Shown: positions 29,817-35,508 of the stretch, in pieces
Layout of the letters: each line of letters begins with the position of its first letter
How positions within the stretch are numbered: position 1 is the stretch's first letter
DNA from: Bacillota bacterium
Lineage (GTDB): Bacteria > Bacillota > Clostridia > Christensenellales > Aristaeellaceae
Reading direction: 5' to 3'
Length of the DNA: 35,508 nt
NCBI GenBank assembly: GCA_029548395.1
Contig: JAKPNM010000027.1
Span: 1 to 35,508 of the forward strand
Notes under the pieces: generated by a model
The model's input: the letters and a program-made list of their open reading frames with translations, nothing else
The model's database searches: none
Told to the model about the DNA's origin: nothing
Position numbers and translations under genes: made by a program

Positions 29817-29903
29817 CATCATTTGCTCTGAGCGCAAGAAGAGGGGGAGTGTGAACCAAGTTTGCCTGACAGCCTTTGCTGCGGCCTGTCAGCGCCGGTG
29901 TCA

Positions 29904-29932
29904 TTGACAAGCAAAAGTCCCGGTGCTAACAT
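29904..29932 (+). promoter_or_regulatory. Putative sigma-A promoter for the epimerase/LCP cluster
   Basis: TTGACA (29904-29909) - 17 nt - TAACAT (29927-29932). Confidence 0.7.
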
Positions 29933-30094
29933 GTAAAGACCTTGAAACCTTTATTACATCTTATTGTAACAGAGTTTTCAAGGCCGGGATGATTGACGCA
30001 GGCGCTCCCGCGGACGCTGATAGTGCAAAGCAGAATGGGCATGTTCTCCGGCAGCTGGAGCTTGCCTGTATTGCTTAATTAAGGAGACAGTTGG

Positions 30095-32023
30095 TTGAAG
30101 CGACAGTTGTTTGCTGGCAAATCGCGGATTGTGATACTGCTTGTGATTGATATTGTTTTCCTCAGCTCGGTATGTTGGGTTTTTTTGTTGCGCTACATGC
30201 ACAAAACACCCACGATCAGTCTCCAGTCAATCTCGCAGTTTTATTTCCTGATGCTGGGCAGTGTGCTGCTCTGCCGGTTTGTGTTTCGGGTCTATCGGCA
30301 GGTATGGCGATATGCGGACTCCCGTGTTTTTCTGCTCATATCCATGGCGGATTTGGCCGGCGGCGCGCTCTACCTGACGCTGGATTCCATGCTGCTGGCA
30401 CAGCACCTGCCTCTCCTGATTGCGGTATCCGCCTTCAGCGTTGCCTTGCTGGTCACCCTGGCTTCCCGGTTTTTGTACCAATACCTTCGCAGAAGGCAGG
30501 ATGGTCTTTTACCGGGCAATGGCGTAGTCCGGCCTGAAAAAGGCAAAAAAATCAATGTCGCTATTGTGGGCGCGGGAAAGATGGGGGTCCTTCTGACACA
30601 GGAATTGCTCATGAATCCCAATTCCCGCTACCATCCGATGTACCTGATTGACAACGATCCGCGTAAAATCGGCACAAGCATTCATGGCGTGCAAGTGATC
30701 GGGCCGGACCATCAGGTGATTCAGCAAATCGGCAAGCTGCCCATCCAGGAAATTATTATTGCTTTGCCTCAGATGGAGCCGGAGACGCGTGAGAAACTGT
30801 TCAGACTATACATGGAAACCGGTTGCAAGGTTCTGGTGTATGACTACCCGGTAGAACAGCTCAGTCAGCAAAACAGCAAGCGTCTGGTGCGCGACATCAA
30901 TATTGAGGATCTTCTCTTCCGCGCGCCGATTTCGCTGAAGGATCCGCAGGCGCACAAATATTATCAAGGCAAGGTCATTCTGGTAACCGGCGCCGGCGGG
31001 TCCATCGGCAGTGAGCTGAGCCGCCAGTTGGCTCACTTCCAGCCCAAGCAGCTGGTGCTGTTGGATATCTATGAAAACGGAGTGTACGACCTGGGACAGG
31101 AGCTCAAGCGCCGGTATGGAAATGGCCTGAATATACATATTGCCATAGCCTCTGTCTGCAACGTCGACCGGATCAACCAAGTGTTTGAGCGCTTCCGTCC
31201 TGAGGTTGTTTTTCACGCAGCCGCGCACAAGCATGTGCCGCTGATGGAGGATAACTGTGCAGAAGCTATCCACAACAACGTCTTTGGCACTTACTACACC
31301 GTGATGGCGGCGGAAAAATACGGGGCTCTCCGCTTCGTGTTGATCTCAACCGACAAGGCGGTCAACCCGACCAACATGATGGGCGCTACCAAGCGTTTGT
31401 GTGAGATGATTGTGCAGAGCCGCCAGGACAGTCAGACGCAGTTTGCTGCGGTACGTTTTGGCAACGTGCTGGGATCCGCCGGCTCCGTGGTGCCGCTGTT
31501 TCGCCGGCAAATTGAGGAGGGCGGCCCGGTCACCATCACAGACAAGCGTATCATTCGCTATTTCATGACCATTCCGGAGGCGGCTCAACTGGTGCTGCGC
31601 ACCGGCACGCGGGCCGAAAAGTCCGAGGTATATGTGCTGGACATGGGCAAGCCGATTAAGATCATTGACCTGGCCGAAAAAATGATTTCGCTGTCCGGCT
31701 TAATCCCCGGTCAACAAATCGAGATCAAGGAGATCGGCCTGCGTCCGGGAGAAAAACTGTATGAGGAGTTGCTGGTGCGCGTTGAGGGGTGCACCCGTAC
31801 GGATGATGAACGCATTTTCATTGAGCAGGGCAATGCGCCGGACCGGGAGACGGTGGACAGGACGCTGCGTGCCCTGCGTCAGGCGATGGATATGCATGCG
31901 GATGATGATTTGCTCAAAGAACTGATGATGCGCATCCTGCCGTCATACCGTGACGCGCATGAAGTAAACGCAAACGCGGCGGATTCGGCTGAAATGCAAG
32001 CCACCGGCACCAGGCAACGTTGA
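30095..32023 (+). CDS. Membrane NDP-sugar epimerase/dehydratase (CapD/EpsC/PglF family)
   Basis: TTG start after AAGGAG RBS; N-terminal TM helices, CoA-binding-like domain, SDR domain VTGAGGSIGSELSRQLAHFQP, STDKAVNPTNMMGATKRLCE. Confidence 0.92.
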   Translation: MKRQLFAGKSRIVILLVIDIVFLSSVCWVFLLRYMHKTPTISLQSISQFYFLMLGSVLLCRFVFRVYRQVWRYADSRVFLLISMADLAGGALYLTLDSMLLAQHLPLLIAVSAFSVALLVTLASRFLYQYLRRRQDGLLPGNGVVRPEKGKKINVAIVGAGKMGVLLTQELLMNPNSRYHPMYLIDNDPRKIGTSIHGVQVIGPDHQVIQQIGKLPIQEIIIALPQMEPETREKLFRLYMETGCKVLVYDYPVEQLSQQNSKRLVRDINIEDLLFRAPISLKDPQAHKYYQGKVILVTGAGGSIGSELSRQLAHFQPKQLVLLDIYENGVYDLGQELKRRYGNGLNIHIAIASVCNVDRINQVFERFRPEVVFHAAAHKHVPLMEDNCAEAIHNNVFGTYYTVMAAEKYGALRFVLISTDKAVNPTNMMGATKRLCEMIVQSRQDSQTQFAAVRFGNVLGSAGSVVPLFRRQIEEGGPVTITDKRIIRYFMTIPEAAQLVLRTGTRAEKSEVYVLDMGKPIKIIDLAEKMISLSGLIPGQQIEIKEIGLRPGEKLYEELLVRVEGCTRTDDERIFIEQGNAPDRETVDRTLRALRQAMDMHADDDLLKELMMRILPSYRDAHEVNANAADSAEMQATGTRQR

Positions 32024-32071
32024 TGTGCTTGTGCTTCTTGGTATCTCAACATAAATGGAGGAAATGATCAT

Positions 32072-33034
32072 ATGAAACAACTCTTGGTGCGATTGGGAAC
32101 TATCTTTTTGTGTGTTGCGCTGGTGTGGAGCCCTCTTGTCAGCCTGGCAACGGACAACCTGGAACTCACTCAGGAACAGTATGACGAGATTGATCAGGCC
32201 CTGTTGGATGAGACCAAAGAATTGCCAATCAGTGATGAGTTTCGGATCAATGTGTCCCCTGACGACCTTTCCGTGACAGAGGGGCTTGATGAGAACTGGA
32301 TGAACATTCTGCTGTTAGGGACAGATACCGGCAGCATCAAACTGAACTACGGCCGGACAGACACCATGATGATCATGTCTGTCAACAGGGTGACGGGAAA
32401 AATCCGTCTGGCATCCCTGGTGCGGGACATGAAGGTCAACCTTCCCTTCTACAAGAATAAATATAAAATCAATACGGCCAATGCTTTTGGCGGCCCGCTC
32501 CTTGCTGTCAAGACCGTCAACGAAGTCTTTGGGCTTAACATCCGCCACTATGTTTCCATCAACTTCAATGGCTTTGTCAAGGTGATCGACAGCCTGGGCG
32601 GTGTGGAGCTTATTTTAACCGCAGGTGAGTCACGGATCGTCGGGGTGCCCCATCTTGACGAACCTCAGCTGCTCGACGGCACCCAGGCGCTGGAGTATGT
32701 TAGAATCAGGAAGCTTGATGACAATTTTGGTCGCAATGAGCGCCAGCGCAAACTCCTATCCTCCTTGTTCAACAAGATGATGAAAGATTCAAATATTGAG
32801 ACTGCAGTGAAGGCGATGACGGAAGCCCTCAGGCACATGGCGACCAACCTGAGCATCAACGATTTGTTAACCCTGGTTGTCCCGGTGCTCAGCGGCATGG
32901 AGACCATGGAAACTACAGGTTTTCCGGCTGTTGGCGATTACAGGCATGAAACAAATGCCAAAACCAATGATTCTTACATTGTGTTTGACCTGGAAGCAAC
33001 CCGCCAGAAACTGCACAACTATATTTATCAGTAA
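32072..33034 (+). CDS. LytR-CpsA-Psr (LCP) family protein
   Basis: NILLLGTDTG...GRTDTMMIMSVNRVTGKIRLASLVRDMKVNLP; EYVRIRKLDDNFGRNERQRKLL. Confidence 0.94.
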   Translation: MKQLLVRLGTIFLCVALVWSPLVSLATDNLELTQEQYDEIDQALLDETKELPISDEFRINVSPDDLSVTEGLDENWMNILLLGTDTGSIKLNYGRTDTMMIMSVNRVTGKIRLASLVRDMKVNLPFYKNKYKINTANAFGGPLLAVKTVNEVFGLNIRHYVSINFNGFVKVIDSLGGVELILTAGESRIVGVPHLDEPQLLDGTQALEYVRIRKLDDNFGRNERQRKLLSSLFNKMMKDSNIETAVKAMTEALRHMATNLSINDLLTLVVPVLSGMETMETTGFPAVGDYRHETNAKTNDSYIVFDLEATRQKLHNYIYQ

Positions 33035-33062
33035 TACTTTCTTGAGGATATAAAAAGACACG

Positions 33063-34118
33063 ATGAAAAGGTTTATTATTGTTTTGTTATCAATTGCTAT
33101 TTTGCTGCCGGTGACCGGCCTTGCCCAAGTGGTGGATCCTGCTGTCAACAGAGGAATCCGACCGGTCCGCGGGCTGGCAAACAATCCAGTGATCGAAGGA
33201 GAAAATCAGCTGACCGGTCTTCCGGCGGATGCGCCGTATATTCCTGTTTTGGTGAATATTGACAATGTTCAAGGCGCGTGGCCGCAGTGGGGCATCGCAG
33301 ATGCTGACATCATTTATGAATTGCCCATTCATGGCCTGGGTTTGACGCGGCTGATGGCGCTGTTTGCCTACCAGCATCCGAAGGCTGTTGGCCCGGTGAG
33401 GTCCGGACGCGTGCTGCATGCGGAAATACGCGAGGAGTGGGACGCCGCTTGGGTGTATTTTGGCGTCCAGACCAGGACGGGTTCCAACGTGAATGATTAT
33501 TTAAGAAAGCATGGCGTGCGCAGCAAACCGGTCAATCTGCTGTTTGATGGGACCGGCAATCGATACGATCAATTTTTTAGCTCGATGAAGGGGTATGTTA
33601 ACCCGCACAATCACAGCATCGACCTGACGAAAGTCGTTCAGGAGGTGTCCGCCTATTCCTTCCCGCAGCGCCCCTTTCTGTTCACGGATGAACTGCCGGC
33701 GGCAGGAGTTGATGCAAGACGCATCGATTTGAAGCATGGAGCAGATATGGGCTCCTATTCCAACGCCTACTTTATTTATGACGAGCAAACCAACCAGTAC
33801 ACACGCTACCGCAACAACAAACTGTATGTGGACGGCAACCAGCCGGATGCCGGGCTGACTTTTGCCAACCTTATTGTCCAGTGGACAGAGCTGAAATTCA
33901 ACGGTAAAGCGAGCGCGCCGCTTCTTAAGGAAGTCGGCGAGGGCAATGCGGACATTTTTACCGGCGGGCGATATATTGCGGGCTACTGGGTGCGTGAATC
34001 GGTCAGCTCAAGGACAATTTTTTATGATGACAAAGGTGAGGAGATCCGCCTGCAGCGAGGGAAGACCTTCATCAACCTGGTCTGTGATCGTGGCACCCAG
34101 CTCAGCTATGAGGAATAA
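33063..34118 (+). CDS. DUF3048 (YerB-like) secreted protein
   Basis: LTGLPADAPYIPVLVNIDNVQGAWPQWGIADADIIYELPIHGLGLTRLMALF, GPVRSGR, C-terminal GKTFINLVCDRG. Confidence 0.88.
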   Translation: MKRFIIVLLSIAILLPVTGLAQVVDPAVNRGIRPVRGLANNPVIEGENQLTGLPADAPYIPVLVNIDNVQGAWPQWGIADADIIYELPIHGLGLTRLMALFAYQHPKAVGPVRSGRVLHAEIREEWDAAWVYFGVQTRTGSNVNDYLRKHGVRSKPVNLLFDGTGNRYDQFFSSMKGYVNPHNHSIDLTKVVQEVSAYSFPQRPFLFTDELPAAGVDARRIDLKHGADMGSYSNAYFIYDEQTNQYTRYRNNKLYVDGNQPDAGLTFANLIVQWTELKFNGKASAPLLKEVGEGNADIFTGGRYIAGYWVRESVSSRTIFYDDKGEEIRLQRGKTFINLVCDRGTQLSYEE

Positions 34119-34149
34119 ACAGAATCTTGTGCGGATATCAGGAGGGAAT

Positions 34150-35163
34150 ATGAAACGTATCCTGGCTCATTTGTTATGTCTGATCATGGTATCGGTGCTG
34201 TTGCCCGTTACATATGCAAAAACTGCGGAAGCCTTGCCGCGTTTTCGATTTGACAGAGCTTTTCTGATAGGCTTTCAAGGGCGCGAGCTGAGACTGAAAG
34301 CGAAGGTTGACAACTATAAAAGGCTGGGCAAGCATGTGAACGCGCAGCTTCAGGACGAGGAAGGTTTTGTTGTGCTTGAAGAGACCTTCAAATCCTCTTC
34401 TTATCATACGGTCAGTTTTACTGTTCCCGATACATGGTTTGGTGAGAAATCACTTTCCTGGTGGGTGGACGGTCAGAAAGCAAGCGATGAGGACCTTCTG
34501 TTGGCAGTTGACAACATCAGCAACCGCCAGGTGAAGCGGGTCGGCACCCGGCAGCCGCGCATGGCCATTACCATTGACGCTGCTTATGGAGACACCAATA
34601 CGCTGAAGCTTTTGTCTGTACTGGATGAATTCAATGTCAAATGCACCTTTTTTGTTACCGGGAACTGGGCGCAGGCCTATCCGGAACATATCCTTGACAT
34701 TCAGTCACGCGGGCATGAGATTGCCAACCACTCCTTCTCGCACCCCCACATGACCACGCTTACACCTGAAAAGATGCGAAGGCAAATCGCTCGCTGCAGC
34801 GATGCGATCGAGGCTGCCGGCGCCAGCAGGCCTGTTCTCTTCCGCCCGCCTTACGGCGAGACAAACGAAAAGCTGCGCGCAGTGTCCCGTTCCCTGGGCT
34901 GTGAGGTAATCATGTGGACCATTGACTCACATGATTGGGACCCGGCTTATAACCATCAAAAAATTGTACGTCGCGTTACCAAGGATATTGGCCCCGGACA
35001 CATTATCCTGTTTCATAATGATGGCAAGTTCACACCCGATGTGCTCAGGAAGGTCATTCCCTATTATCAATCCCTGGGCTTGTCCCTGGTAACGGTGTCC
35101 ACCCTGCTGGATGAAGGAGAGTACTCGGTGGATAAGGAAGGGTTGGTCAATTTTCATCCCTGA
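34150..35163 (+). CDS. Polysaccharide deacetylase (NodB fold, PdaB-like)
   Basis: GGAGGG RBS then MKRILAHLLCLIMVSVLLPVTYAK; MAITIDAAYGDTNT, HEIANHSFSHPHM, RPPYGETN, DSHDWDP, ILFHND. Confidence 0.88.
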   Translation: MKRILAHLLCLIMVSVLLPVTYAKTAEALPRFRFDRAFLIGFQGRELRLKAKVDNYKRLGKHVNAQLQDEEGFVVLEETFKSSSYHTVSFTVPDTWFGEKSLSWWVDGQKASDEDLLLAVDNISNRQVKRVGTRQPRMAITIDAAYGDTNTLKLLSVLDEFNVKCTFFVTGNWAQAYPEHILDIQSRGHEIANHSFSHPHMTTLTPEKMRRQIARCSDAIEAAGASRPVLFRPPYGETNEKLRAVSRSLGCEVIMWTIDSHDWDPAYNHQKIVRRVTKDIGPGHIILFHNDGKFTPDVLRKVIPYYQSLGLSLVTVSTLLDEGEYSVDKEGLVNFHP

Positions 35164-35250
35164 GAGTTGTAGTATCAGTTTCTGAACCAAGCGCTCTCAT
35201 GCCGTCAACGCTGTGCCCGGATGTATTTTTGATCCCAAGCCGGAAAGGAA

Positions 35251-35295
35251 TACAAAAGACAGCACCCCGTCCTTGGAATAACTCCGGACGGGGTG
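35251..35295 (-). terminator. Terminator downstream of the tRNA genes (also usable from the plus strand)
   Basis: Perfect 10-bp stem CACCCCGTCC (35263-35272) / GGACGGGGTG (35286-35295); minus strand continues CTGTCTTTTG. Confidence 0.75.
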
Positions 35296-35327
35296 TCGTT
35301 TGCAAGGTTTCCTTGACGTTGCTCAAC

Positions 35328-35404
35328 TGGTAGCGGCGGTCGGATTCGAACCAACGACACTCCGGGTATGAACCGAATGCTCTAGCCAACTGAGCTACGC
35401 CGCC
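35328..35404 (-). tRNA. tRNA-Met (CAT), elongator
   Basis: GGCGGCGTAGCTCAGTTGGCTAGAGCATTCGGTTCATACCCGGAGTGTCGTTGGTTCGAATCCGACCGCCGCTACCA folds as a cloverleaf; anticodon loop TTCATAC; encoded CCA. Confidence 0.95.
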
Positions 35405-35408
35405 ATCT

Positions 35409-35485
<77 letters not shown>

Positions 35486-35508
35486 ACACACGCCTTGCGG
35501 CGCAATTG

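Noticed and set aside
29866-29892. CTGACAG/CTGTCAG inverted repeat after the PG-binding carboxypeptidase as a terminator
   Set aside because: 7-bp stem with no T-tract; too weak to call.

Overview
This looks like a core-genome segment of a fairly GC-rich Firmicutes/Clostridia-type bacterium. No mobile elements or CRISPR arrays were seen. Left to right: rpoB-rpoC (minus strand), divergent from rpmH-rnpA-yidD-yidC-khpB(jag). Then DUF177-rpmF, a T-box leader (readable GUC Val specifier) and valS-rsmH-rsmI. Next come an ECF-type S component plus coaX, dacA with a two-subunit class I fumarase, and tmcAL divergent from mgtE. A dapB-dapA-asd block, a sugar isomerase/Gfo-Idh-MocA pair, and an envelope cluster follow (PG-binding DacA, membrane NDP-sugar epimerase/dehydratase, LCP, DUF3048, PdaB-like deacetylase). 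Two Met-anticodon tRNAs (elongator, initiator) close the window. The most interesting material is in non-coding leaders: (i) the mgtE leader, with a perfect-consensus promoter, a 25-codon uORF and overlapping RNA structure; (ii) symmetric divergent rpoB/rpmH promoters sharing an identical 12-bp -35 block, with a large hairpin in the rpoB leader; (iii) a three-hairpin leader before the envelope epimerase gene; (iv) a pseudoknot-capable leader before the ECF S component. Notable genomic logic includes adjacent rsmH and rsmI, whose products modify the same 16S rRNA nucleotide, and rpoBC occupying the position next to rpmH normally held by dnaA. No clearly new multi-gene system was found. All structural claims are hand-read and need covariance or experimental tests.
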